Of a DNA stretch of 40,480 nucleotides, positions 1 through 7,347 are shown piece after piece. Each line of letters opens with the position of its first letter. Within the stretch, counting starts at the first letter, position 1. Origin of the DNA: JAFEBO01 sp044375915 (lineage in GTDB: Bacteria > Planctomycetota > Phycisphaerae > Phycisphaerales > UBA1924); the NCBI GenBank assembly GCA_044375915.1, contig JBILLU010000005.1, forward strand, positions 1 through 40,480, read 5' to 3'. The notes under the pieces were generated by a model, which worked only from the letters and a program-made list of their open reading frames with translations, did no database searches and was not told the DNA's origin. The translations under genes and the position numbers were made by a program.

Positions 1-239
1 CCCGCGGCCTGCAGCGCGGCGGCCAGGGTCTTGAAGTTGCCCACGCCGACGGCGGTGTCGACGATGTCAAGCTTGGCGGTCTTGTCCTTGTCGCCCTTGT
101 AGGAAGCCTTGGTGATCGTGACATTGCTCTCGCGCGACTTGGACTGATCGGAGCAGGAAGACTGCTTGCCGCAGTCTCCGGCGAGGGCGAGGCCGGCAAC
201 CGACGTGACGAGAAGAGCGGGGAACGTGAAGCGTTTCAT
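1..239 (-). CDS. Fasciclin (FAS1) domain secreted protein, 3' end off the window
   Basis: Only the N-terminal 79 codons are present; the gene runs off the left edge. The start MKRFTFPALLVTSVAG is a typical signal peptide (cleavage probably near LALA-GDC). A short Cys/Ser/Lys-rich linker follows, then DIVDTAVGVGNFKTLAAAL, which closely matches the opening of FAS1 (beta-Ig-H3/fasciclin) domains. FAS1 proteins are exported adhesion or surface proteins; a single-domain secreted form of about 180-200 residues is common in bacteria. The ATG is supported by a GGAG about 7 nt upstream on the minus strand. Family assignment rests on that one motif; the rest of the domain cannot be seen. Confidence 0.8.
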   Translation of the reverse strand, partial: MKRFTFPALLVTSVAGLALAGDCGKQSSCSDQSKSRESNVTITKASYKGDKDKTAKLDIVDTAVGVGNFKTLAAALQAA

Positions 240-504
240 GCAAGACTCCAAGGCGCAGCGACAGCATGGCGGCGACAGGCCGCGGGCATCCGCCGCGTTG
301 TGCGTGATTCCCCCACACGCCCATCCCGAACGCACGGCGGCGGAGGTGCAGTGAGTCCGACGCGTCCAAAGGTTCAGATTCGGCGCCACGCCGAAATTCA
401 TGTGGAATCAATCGGACCGGCCACCGGCGATCAACGACGTCCAGATCAATCGTGCGACGTGCAGGCGAAGTGCATACCGGCCAGAGGCCGGGCCCACCGA
501 GATT
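240..504. other. Intergenic leader of the fasciclin gene
   Basis: No convincing coding region. This is the upstream region of the minus-strand fasciclin gene. It contains one perfect short inverted repeat at 379-395 (TTCGGCG, 3-nt spacer, CGCCGAA), which could be an operator or a small hairpin; no recognisable promoter was identified. Confidence 0.4.
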
Positions 505-544
505 CAATCAAGAAAAGAACAAGGCCCGTGTTTCCACGGGCCTT
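505..544 (-). terminator. Rho-independent terminator of the OmpA-like lipoprotein gene
   Basis: A perfect 10-bp stem (AAGGCCCGTG / CACGGGCCTT) with a TTTC loop lies at 521-544. Read on the minus strand it is followed by a T-rich stretch (TTCTTTTCTTG). It sits about 30 nt beyond the stop codon of the gene ending at 576. Confidence 0.85.
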
Positions 545-575
545 GCAGAGAAATTCAGGATAAGCCGCTGTTGAT

Positions 576-1247
576 TCAGCGATCCAGAATGAAGATCTCG
601 ACGCGGCGGCTGGCGGCCTTGGTCGACTTGGGATTCGCCGAGCCGCGGCCGACGGCGGAGATGCGAGAAGAGCTCACGCCCTTTGAGGCGAGGTACTTCT
701 CGACCGTGGTGGCACGGGCTTCGGACAGGGCTTCGTTGCTCGCCCACTTGCTCTTGCGGATCGGATCGCTGTCGGTGTAGCCGTCGACGCGGATGCTGTA
801 CTGGTTGTAGCGGCTGCTCTTGAGCTCGCTGGCGACCTTATCAAGGGTCTTCTTGGCGCTGTCCTTGAGCGTCGTTTGGCCAGAGGCAAAGAGCACATCG
901 CCGGCGATCGTCAGGCGGGTGCCCTCGCGGGTCTGGTCGACGCCGACGTCGCTGCCGAAGTCGCCAGTGCGGGCGCCGCGCGGCGAGCCGCCCGCAGCGA
1001 AATCGTTCGCGGGTGCGGGCTGCACCTGCTGGGTCTGGTTGCGCTGCAGTTCCGCGATCGTCGCGTCGCGTTCACGCAGCGACTGCTCCAGCTGCGCGTT
1101 CTTCTGGCGGAGCTCAGCGGACTCCTGCTCGGCGTCGGCCGCGGCTTGCTTGTTGTTGCTGCACCCGCCCATACCCATGCTGAGGGCAAGGCTGGCGGCG
1201 AGGAGGCCCGCGGTGAGAACGCGCTTGAACGTGAAGAACCCTTCCAT
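576..1247 (-). CDS. OmpA-family peptidoglycan-binding lipoprotein (Pal-like)
   Basis: 223 residues. The N-terminus is a lipoprotein signal with a lipobox ending MGMGGC, so Cys29 is the expected lipidated residue and the protein should be membrane anchored. Residues about 35-65 (AEQESAELRQKNAQLEQSL) form a heptad-like coiled coil, followed by a Gln/Pro-rich linker. The C-terminal half is an OmpA domain: RVDGYTDSDPI, then SNEALSEARATTVEKYL, GVSSSRISAVGRG and a terminal ASRRVEIFILD. The conserved Asp and Arg that bind diaminopimelate are present (DGYTD and SRRVE). The role is likely tethering the envelope to peptidoglycan. The start was chosen because the lipoprotein signal begins there and GGAG lies 8 nt upstream; a longer reading frame exists but adds no signal. 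Monocistronic, with its own terminator. Confidence 0.9.
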   Translation of the reverse strand: MEGFFTFKRVLTAGLLAASLALSMGMGGCSNNKQAAADAEQESAELRQKNAQLEQSLRERDATIAELQRNQTQQVQPAPANDFAAGGSPRGARTGDFGSDVGVDQTREGTRLTIAGDVLFASGQTTLKDSAKKTLDKVASELKSSRYNQYSIRVDGYTDSDPIRKSKWASNEALSEARATTVEKYLASKGVSSSRISAVGRGSANPKSTKAASRRVEIFILDR

Positions 1248-1525
1248 GTCCGATGCTCCGTAAATGAGAAACTGAATCCGTTGGACGCCCGGTTCGGCCG
1301 GACGCGAACATTTGTCTGCAAGGTCTCCTCGTGGCGGACTTTGGAAGACGCGGCGAGCGACGTCCATCCCGACACGAAGGGGCGCAACATTATCGGAGGA
1401 TCGCCGGGATTTCCCGCAGATTCAGCAGCCGATCGGCAGATTCCGCCAGCGGATCCGTAGTCGATGGCCACCCTGTCGGTTCCTGTCGTTTGAGAGGTGC
1501 ACGGTTTCTCCGGTACAGTCTGAGC

Positions 1526-2719
1526 ATGACCCGAGTCGCCGCCCGCCTGCAGCCCTTTGGTACCACCATCTTCACGGAGATGACCGCACTGGCCAACAAG
1601 CACGGTGCGGTGAATCTCGCCCAGGGGTTCCCGGATTTCGACGGTCCGGAAGCTGCCAAGGCCGCCGCGAAGTCCGCCATCGACGCCGGGGAAGCCCAGT
1701 ACGCCCGAATGTCAGGTGTGCCGAAGCTGAACCAGGCCGTGGCGGGGGCCTTCTCGGGGCGGACCGGGGTGCCGTTGGACCCCGACGCCCACGTGACGAT
1801 CACCAGCGGCTGCACGGAGGCAATCGCGGCAACGTTCTTGGGGCTCATCAACCCGGGTGATGAGGTGATTCTGTTCGAACCGTTCTATGACAGCTACCGG
1901 GCCTGCGTTGCGATGGCAGGGGCGACGCCGCGGTTCGTCACCCTGCGGCCGGGGGTGGGGGTGGGGGTGGGGGGGCAGGGTGTCGGCTTCAAACCCGACG
2001 AACTGCGGCGGGCATTTACGGACAGGACCCGAGCCATTCTTGTGAACACGCCGCACAACCCGACCGGCAAGGTGTTCACGCGGGCCGAGCTGGAATTGAT
2101 CGCGGGTCTGTGCCGCGACCTGAATGTGATCGCGATTACCGACGAGGTCTATGAGCACCTGACCTACGGCGCGGAGCACGTGTCGCTGGCATCGCTGCCC
2201 GGGATGTTCGAACGCACGGTGACTCTGTCGAGCGTGGGGAAAAGTTTCAGCTTGACTGGATGGAAGATCGGCTGGGCGATCGCGCCCGCGGCCCTGACGG
2301 CCGGCGTTCGCGCGGCACATCAGTTTCTCACGTTCGCAACCGCGACGCCCCTGCAGCACGGTGCGGCCGCGATCATCAGCAACCCGGGCGCTGCGGTGCT
2401 GGGATACGTCGAGTTGTTCCGCCGCAATCGCGACGTGCTGTCGGCCGCGCTTCGGGAACTCGGGTTCAGGGTGTACGACGCCGAGGGGACGTACTTCGTC
2501 ATGGCGGATCACACCGAGGTGAGCCGCCGGCTTGGCGTTTCGGGCGATCGGGCGCTCTGCGCGGCGTTGATCGAGCGCTTCGGAGTGGCGGCGATCCCGC
2601 CGAGCGTCTTCTATGAGAACCAGGAGCACGGGCAATCCCTGGTGCGTTTTGCATACTGCAAGAAGGCCACGACCATCGACGAGGCGATCCAACGGCTGGA
2701 TCGGATGCGTTCGACGTGA
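1526..2719 (+). CDS. PLP-dependent class I aminotransferase (KAT/methionine aminotransferase type)
   Basis: 397 residues, the usual length for fold-type I aminotransferases. N-terminal NLAQGFPDFDGP is typical of the kynurenine/glutamine-transaminase-K and YbdL group. Other signatures are TSGCTEAIAATFLGL (cofactor-phosphate loop region), NTPHNPTGKVF, DEVYEHLTY, and SSVGKSFSLTGWKIGW with Lys239 as the predicted Schiff-base lysine; the C-terminal SLVRFAYCK holds the substrate-carboxylate Arg. Substrate is probably an aromatic or sulfur amino acid, which sequence alone does not settle. Residues 143-150 are a Gly-Val run encoded by a G5T repeat, absent from typical family members. The ATG is favoured over upstream in-frame starts because family homology begins right there (RLQPFGTTIFTEM); no good ribosome-binding site was seen. 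Confidence 0.93.
   Translation: MTRVAARLQPFGTTIFTEMTALANKHGAVNLAQGFPDFDGPEAAKAAAKSAIDAGEAQYARMSGVPKLNQAVAGAFSGRTGVPLDPDAHVTITSGCTEAIAATFLGLINPGDEVILFEPFYDSYRACVAMAGATPRFVTLRPGVGVGVGGQGVGFKPDELRRAFTDRTRAILVNTPHNPTGKVFTRAELELIAGLCRDLNVIAITDEVYEHLTYGAEHVSLASLPGMFERTVTLSSVGKSFSLTGWKIGWAIAPAALTAGVRAAHQFLTFATATPLQHGAAAIISNPGAAVLGYVELFRRNRDVLSAALRELGFRVYDAEGTYFVMADHTEVSRRLGVSGDRALCAALIERFGVAAIPPSVFYENQEHGQSLVRFAYCKKATTIDEAIQRLDRMRST
1951..1975 (+). repeat. (GGGGGT)n microsatellite, G-quadruplex-capable, inside the aminotransferase gene
   Basis: Four G-runs of 5, 5, 5 and 7 bases separated by single T residues on the coding strand. The tract encodes a Gly/Val run at residues 143-150, in a loop before the VGFKPDELRRAF segment. 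Repeat units are 6 bp, so gain or loss of units keeps the frame. Confidence 0.9.
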
Positions 2720-2852
2720 CGAATCGGTCGGGGATTCTGCGGGGTCTGCCGCCGGATCTCGCTGATATTCGTGTCATTTCGGTTCCGAGAACCGATTTGG
2801 TGCGGCCGCAGCTTGCGGCGTGCGGTATCGTCTTTCGAGGAGGATTGTGCTG

Positions 2853-5222
2853 ATGCCACGCTTTGTCTTCGCTCTTCCCGCGGTCGCCGGGCTCGCTGTC
2901 GGTCTTGCGGCTGTCCGAGCCGCCGAGCCCGTTCACGTCCATTCCGAAACCGGCTGCGACGGCATCACCCACACGGGCTGCGGCAAGGCCGAGATGATGC
3001 GGCTGCGCTTCCTCGCCGGCGAGAGCCCCACTGGGGAAGGCCCGGGTTGGAACCCCGATCAGAACGTCTTCGAGGACCGCGAGGCGATCGGTGACACCGA
3101 CGTCCTCAACAACAACCTCGACATCGCCATTGACCCCACAACGAGCAACATCAGCGGCAGCAACACGATCACGCTGCAGGCCGTCAACAACATCAGCCAG
3201 TTCACGTTCATGCTGCGGAACAACTACACCGTCAGCAGCATCCTGGTGAACGGTGTCGCGGTCGGCATCCCGGCCGCGCCCCCCGCGGGCAACTACGCGC
3301 GGACGATCACACTCAATCGCACCTACCTCGCCGGCGAGACGCTCACGATCAAGATCACGTATTCGGGTACGGCGGTGAACGTCGGGCTGGGCTCGATCTT
3401 CTTCACGACCCAGAACGGCGTGCCGGTGGTCAGCACGCTGAGCCAGCCGTATTACGCCGCGACGTGGTGGCCGTGCAAGGACGGCAACGTCCAGCAGCCC
3501 GGCGACAACATCGACAAGGCGACGTGGACGTTCGCGCTCACAACGCCCAGTAATCTCGTCGGAGTTTCCAACGGCGTGTTCCAGGGCATGGACACGCTGC
3601 CCGATGGCCGCAAGAAGTGGCGGTACCAGAGCAACATCCCGATGCCGACGTACCTCGCGTGCTTCAGCGCGACGAACTACAACCAGTACACGACGCCGTA
3701 CTCGTGGACGCCTCCCGGCGGCGGCACGCCGGTGAACTTCAACTTCAAGATGTACCTGTATCCGACCAGCGACACGGTCGCCAACCGGAACAACTGGCTG
3801 CAGGTGCTGCCGATGATGGACGCCTTCCAGCCGGTGTTCGGGACGTATCCGTTCGCGAGCGAAGGCTACGGCATGTACCAGTTCCCCTTCAGCGGCGGCA
3901 TGGAACACCAGACCATGACCGGTCAGGGCGTGTTCATCACGTCGATCACGGCCCACGAACTCGGCCATCAGTGGTGGGGCGACCATGTCACCTGCCGCTT
4001 CTGGAACGACATCTGGTTCAACGAGGGCCTCGCCTCGTACTCCGAGGCGATCTGGGAAGAGCGCAGGCCCGGCTCGACCGGCGCCGCCGCGCTGCAAGCG
4101 GCGATGAACGTCCGCAAGCCCGCATCGGCCGCCGTGGGCGGGACCGTGTACAACTACGCGACCAACAACGTCAACCGGCTCTTTGACGGCGATCTCACCT
4201 ACGACAAGTCCGGCTGGGTGTGGCACATGCTCCGCGGCCAGGTCGGCGATGCCACCTTCTGGAACATCCTCGCCAACATCCGCTCTCAGTACGGCGGCTC
4301 GGCGATCACCACGGCACAGGTCGAGTCGCTGTGCGAGTCCGTCAGCGGGCGTGATCTCACGACGTTCTTCAACGAGTGGGTCTACAACGGCGGCGCTCCG
4401 ACATACGTGAGCGGCTCCCAGACCTTCAGCGTCAACGGCAAGAACTACGCCCGTTTCCACATCCGACAGTCCTCGGTGCCGACCTATCAGGTGTTCACGA
4501 CTCCGATCGATGCCGCGATCGGCACCAGCGCCGGAACCGTCACGCGTCGCGTACAGCCGCTGGCCGCGACGAGCTGGTTCGTCCGCTCGATCCCCGCGCC
4601 CGCGACCAGTTTCACGCTCGACCCAAACAACTGGATCCTCAACTACGGCAAGACCGCAGAGTCGTACATCCAGGGTCCGCCGGTGGTGCTCGATGCCGCG
4701 CCCCTGCCCGGCGCCAGCAGCGAGTTCCGCACTGCTCCCAGCAGCGTGGCCGTCACGTTCAGCGACAACATGAACGTCTCGGCCTCGAACTTCCAGGTCC
4801 TCCGCAACGGCTCGCCGATCGCGTTTACCTATTCCTACAACGCCGCCACCCTCACCGCGACACTCGGCTTTGACTCACGCCTCAGCCAGGCGAACTACGC
4901 CGTCAACGTGACTGGTGCCCCGACCAGCGTCGCCACTGCCAAGGTCCTCGACGGCGAGATCGCAACCAACGTCGCATCTTCTCTCCCCAGCGGCAACGGC
5001 CAGGACGGCGGCAGCGCGTCGTACTCGTTCACCGTCGTTCCCGGCCCGTGCCCGGCGGACCTCAACAACGACAACAGTGTCGACGACGCCGATTTCGTGA
5101 TCTTCGCCGGGTACTACGAGCAGCTCGTGACCTTCGGCGGCGACATCAACGGCGACGGCGTCACCGACGACACCGACTTCGTGCTCTTCTCAGACGGGTA
5201 CAACACGCTGACGTGTCCGTGA
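2853..5222 (+). CDS. Secreted M1-family zinc aminopeptidase with Ig-like and dockerin-like C-terminus
   Basis: 789 residues. A signal peptide (about residues 1-24) is followed by the M1 N-terminal beta domain, then the catalytic domain with GGMEHQTM (exopeptidase motif, usually GxMEN; here Asn is replaced by His) and HELGH (His368, Glu369, His372) plus Glu391 in NEGLAS, the exact HExxH-x18-E zinc spacing. Residues about 615-715 resemble an SbsA/Big-type Ig-like domain (SSVAVTFSDNMNVSASNF). The last ~59 residues hold two EF-hand-like Asp loops (CPADLNNDNSVDDADF and GGDINGDGVTDDTDF) and end in TCP, the dockerin-like cell-surface tail common in Phycisphaerae. AGGAGG lies 9 nt before the ATG. Likely an extracellular protein-degrading enzyme held at the surface or exported via the tail. 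Confidence 0.93.
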   Translation: MPRFVFALPAVAGLAVGLAAVRAAEPVHVHSETGCDGITHTGCGKAEMMRLRFLAGESPTGEGPGWNPDQNVFEDREAIGDTDVLNNNLDIAIDPTTSNISGSNTITLQAVNNISQFTFMLRNNYTVSSILVNGVAVGIPAAPPAGNYARTITLNRTYLAGETLTIKITYSGTAVNVGLGSIFFTTQNGVPVVSTLSQPYYAATWWPCKDGNVQQPGDNIDKATWTFALTTPSNLVGVSNGVFQGMDTLPDGRKKWRYQSNIPMPTYLACFSATNYNQYTTPYSWTPPGGGTPVNFNFKMYLYPTSDTVANRNNWLQVLPMMDAFQPVFGTYPFASEGYGMYQFPFSGGMEHQTMTGQGVFITSITAHELGHQWWGDHVTCRFWNDIWFNEGLASYSEAIWEERRPGSTGAAALQAAMNVRKPASAAVGGTVYNYATNNVNRLFDGDLTYDKSGWVWHMLRGQVGDATFWNILANIRSQYGGSAITTAQVESLCESVSGRDLTTFFNEWVYNGGAPTYVSGSQTFSVNGKNYARFHIRQSSVPTYQVFTTPIDAAIGTSAGTVTRRVQPLAATSWFVRSIPAPATSFTLDPNNWILNYGKTAESYIQGPPVVLDAAPLPGASSEFRTAPSSVAVTFSDNMNVSASNFQVLRNGSPIAFTYSYNAATLTATLGFDSRLSQANYAVNVTGAPTSVATAKVLDGEIATNVASSLPSGNGQDGGSASYSFTVVPGPCPADLNNDNSVDDADFVIFAGYYEQLVTFGGDINGDGVTDDTDFVLFSDGYNTLTCP

Positions 5223-5225
5223 GGG

Positions 5226-5344
5226 GAAGAGACGTAGAGACGTAGAGGCGAAGAGACGAAGAGACGAAGTGGAAGAAACGCCTGGTGACCGAGTGCCTCG
5301 AACACTCCGTCTCTACGTCTCTCCGTCTCTCCGTCTCTTTGTCT
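5226..5344. repeat. Octamer inverted element, copy A (fills a convergent intergenic gap)
   Basis: The left arm at 5226-5272 is tandem GAGACGTA/GAGACGAA octamers ending GACGAAGTGGAAG. The right arm at about 5302-5344 is tandem CCGTCTCT/ACGTCTCT octamers. The arms are inverted relative to each other with about 30 bp of unrelated sequence between. The element begins 4 nt after the peptidase stop and ends at the stop codon of the DUF1015 gene, so it occupies the whole 3'-3' gap and could act as a bidirectional transcription end. Confidence 0.85.
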
Positions 5345-6700
5345 TTACTCCAACGGATTCACAAACAACCCCGTCGCCAGCTTCGGATAGAAGAACGTGC
5401 TCTTCTGCGGCATCAGTTCGTTCGCGCGGCTGACGGCCTTCACCGCGTTCAAGGGCGTCGGCCGCACGATGACCGCCATCTGCGGCACAAAGCCCTTGCC
5501 ACCGCCCGCGCCCGTCTCCTGACCGGCACCGATCTCCAGCACCTCGCCCACCGTGTGCGGGAACGCCCACTTCACGCTCTGGCCCGCGTTCAGCTTCGGC
5601 TGGCAGATCTCTTCCACGATCAGGTACTGGATGATCGCGACGTCGAGCGTCCGCCACTCCCGCGGCTTCGTCGGGAACCGCTTCGCCAAGGGATCGGCCT
5701 GCCCCGGCTTGATGATGAAGCCCTGCTTGCTCGCGAAGTCGTACAGGCCCAGCCGGTTCTCGCCCATCGACTCGAGCTGGTGCAGAGCCCTTTCGAGCTG
5801 ATGCGCATCGCCTGCGACGGGCTCGAACAGCAGCGTCGATGCCGCGGCCTGCATGAACGACGCCAGCGAGTAGTCCTTCATGCCGCCCAGCACGCGGTGC
5901 GTCGGACCGATGACCAGGCCCGGATCGCTCATGCCTACCAAGACCATCATGCTCTTGCGTGCCGCGTGATCGGCGGGCACGGTGCCGCTCGACTCCAGAT
6001 GCTTGATGTAGTTCAGCCCGGTGGTGTAGCGGTGGTGCCCGTCGGCGATGAAGATGTCCTCGCCCGCAAGCGCCTTCTGGTACGCGGCGATGGTTGGCGC
6101 ATCCTCGACCGTCCACAATTCGTGCAGAACGTTGTCCATCGGCGTGGTCGCGGTGCGATCGGGGGCACGCCGTGCCATGATGTCGCGCACGATGCGGGTC
6201 GCCGCGCCGGATTCGTCGGCGTGCAATCCAAAGACCGGCGAGAGCTGTGCCCGCGTCGCTTTCATCAGCGCAAAGCGGTCTTCCTTCGGTCCGCTGAAGG
6301 TCTCTTCGTGGGGTAGCACGCCGCCACCGGTGCGGGGGCCGAAGGGGAGCGAATCGGTGGTGATCGCCATGCCGCAGCGCTGCACCGTGCGGCGTGTGCC
6401 GGCGACATCGAACTGAAACGTCTGGCGATACGCGAACATCGCCGGCGTCTCGGGACGCCGCAGCGTGCCGTCGGCGAGCCATTTGCGATACTGGTTCCCC
6501 GCGGCCTCGTACGTCTCGGTCGGCCCCAGCTCCTTCGCTGGCACGTGCGGCAAGTCGATCGCCACGATGTTGCCCGCGTGCCGGTGCAGCAGCTTCTCCT
6601 TGCCCTTCAGATCAAGCACGTCGTAGGGCGGAGCGATCAGGTGAGAGAGGTCGGCGGCGTTGGTGTACTGGACCGCGCGGAACGGATAGACGTTGGCCAT
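5345..6700 (-). CDS. DUF1015 family protein
   Basis: 451 residues, the normal length for this family. It starts MANVYPFRAVQYTN and continues LIAPPYDVLD, then DNVLHELWTVED and the hallmark DGHHRYTTGL, and ends with the STFFYPKLATGLFVNPLE tail typical of the family. DUF1015 proteins are widespread in planctomycetes and other bacteria, cytosolic, and without an established reaction; the conserved HHRYxT and acidic residues suggest an enzyme. The start at 6700 matches family N-termini; longer in-frame extensions would run through the terminator of the neighbouring lipoprotein gene and were rejected. It converges on the M1 peptidase gene with only repeat copy A between. Confidence 0.9.
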   Translation of the reverse strand: MANVYPFRAVQYTNAADLSHLIAPPYDVLDLKGKEKLLHRHAGNIVAIDLPHVPAKELGPTETYEAAGNQYRKWLADGTLRRPETPAMFAYRQTFQFDVAGTRRTVQRCGMAITTDSLPFGPRTGGGVLPHEETFSGPKEDRFALMKATRAQLSPVFGLHADESGAATRIVRDIMARRAPDRTATTPMDNVLHELWTVEDAPTIAAYQKALAGEDIFIADGHHRYTTGLNYIKHLESSGTVPADHAARKSMMVLVGMSDPGLVIGPTHRVLGGMKDYSLASFMQAAASTLLFEPVAGDAHQLERALHQLESMGENRLGLYDFASKQGFIIKPGQADPLAKRFPTKPREWRTLDVAIIQYLIVEEICQPKLNAGQSVKWAFPHTVGEVLEIGAGQETGAGGGKGFVPQMAVIVRPTPLNAVKAVSRANELMPQKSTFFYPKLATGLFVNPLE

Positions 6701-6725
6701 GGCAAACTGTAGCGAGCGGCCCAAG

Positions 6726-6752
6726 AAAAACACCGCGGGAGGGGCCGCGGTG
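6726..6752 (-). terminator. Rho-independent terminator of the DUF3568-like gene
   Basis: An 8-bp perfect stem (CACCGCGG / CCGCGGTG, loop of 6) is followed on the minus strand by TTTTTCTTGG. It lies between the stop of the small lipoprotein gene (6795) and the start of the DUF1015 gene (6700), so the two same-strand genes are probably separate transcripts. Confidence 0.85.
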
Positions 6753-6794
6753 TGCGAAGAAACGAGGTCGCAAAAGAGACTCGAATGTCCGGGC

Positions 6795-7187
6795 TCACAG
6801 CCGAGCGCGGATCTTGTCGAGGAACGTCCGGGCGGCGGTCTCGCTGCCGGCAGGACCGACATCGACCGTCACGTCCGTCGAGTTCTCCGTGCGCTTGTCC
6901 AGCACGACATTGATGCCCGACTTGTCGGCGGTCTTGGTCTTCACGATGCCCTTGAGCACGTCCTTGGACTGCTCGACGATGGTGTACTGCATGTCGCCCG
7001 ACGCCGCGACCGAGGCGTTGTACGCCTTGTCCAAGTTGCCGTCGACCGTGGTCGAAAGCCGGCCAGTGATGCGGTTCCACGAGATCTCCGCCGTGCCGTT
7101 GCCGGCGGGCGTGGTCGAGCAGCCGGCGAGACCGAGCAGCGAGACCGAGGCGAGCGTGAGAACAGCGAGTGTGCGGTTGATCTTCAT
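6795..7187 (-). CDS. Small lipoprotein, DUF3568-like
   Basis: 130 residues. The lipoprotein signal MKINRTLAVLTLASVSLLG ends in LAGC, giving Cys23 as the lipidated residue. The mature part (GRLSTTVDGNLDKAYNASV, then GIVKTKTADKSGINVVLDK and a final FLDKIRARL) resembles DUF3568/DUF3568-like proteins: a short periplasmic alpha/beta domain of unknown role. AAGGAA lies 7 nt upstream of the ATG. It has its own terminator downstream, so it is probably expressed alone. Family call is moderate; lipoprotein status is firm. Confidence 0.75.
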   Translation of the reverse strand: MKINRTLAVLTLASVSLLGLAGCSTTPAGNGTAEISWNRITGRLSTTVDGNLDKAYNASVAASGDMQYTIVEQSKDVLKGIVKTKTADKSGINVVLDKRTENSTDVTVDVGPAGSETAARTFLDKIRARL

Positions 7188-7302
7188 GATGCGATTCCTT
7201 CTCTCGATGGAGGCGTTTGACCTGACCGAGAAGCGTACACGGGATCAACCGCGTGCGGAGTTTGTGACGCGATGATGCCAAACGGGAAGGATCGCGTGTC
7301 CC

Positions 7303-7324
7303 GCCGGGGCGGGGACGCCCCGGC
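7303..7324. repeat. GC-rich hairpin downstream of purL
   Basis: Perfect 8-bp inverted repeat (GCCGGGGC, 6-nt loop, GCCCCGGC) located 24 nt after the purL stop codon. There is no T-tract on the minus strand, so it is not a classical terminator; it may still protect the 3' end or be one of the dispersed palindromes seen elsewhere in the window. Confidence 0.6.
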
Positions 7325-7347
7325 TCGCTCTTGGTGCGTCTGCGAGA

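Noticed and set aside
2499..4460. A 653-codon minus-strand open frame opposite the M1 peptidase
   Set aside because: The + strand encodes HELGH and other M1 motifs; the antisense frame has Arg/Val/Ala-rich sequence without any domain.
5226..5344. Octamer arrays considered as a CRISPR array or a simple microsatellite
   Set aside because: Units are 8 bp without spacers, and occur as inverted arm pairs around unrelated centres; neither CRISPR nor plain microsatellite fits.
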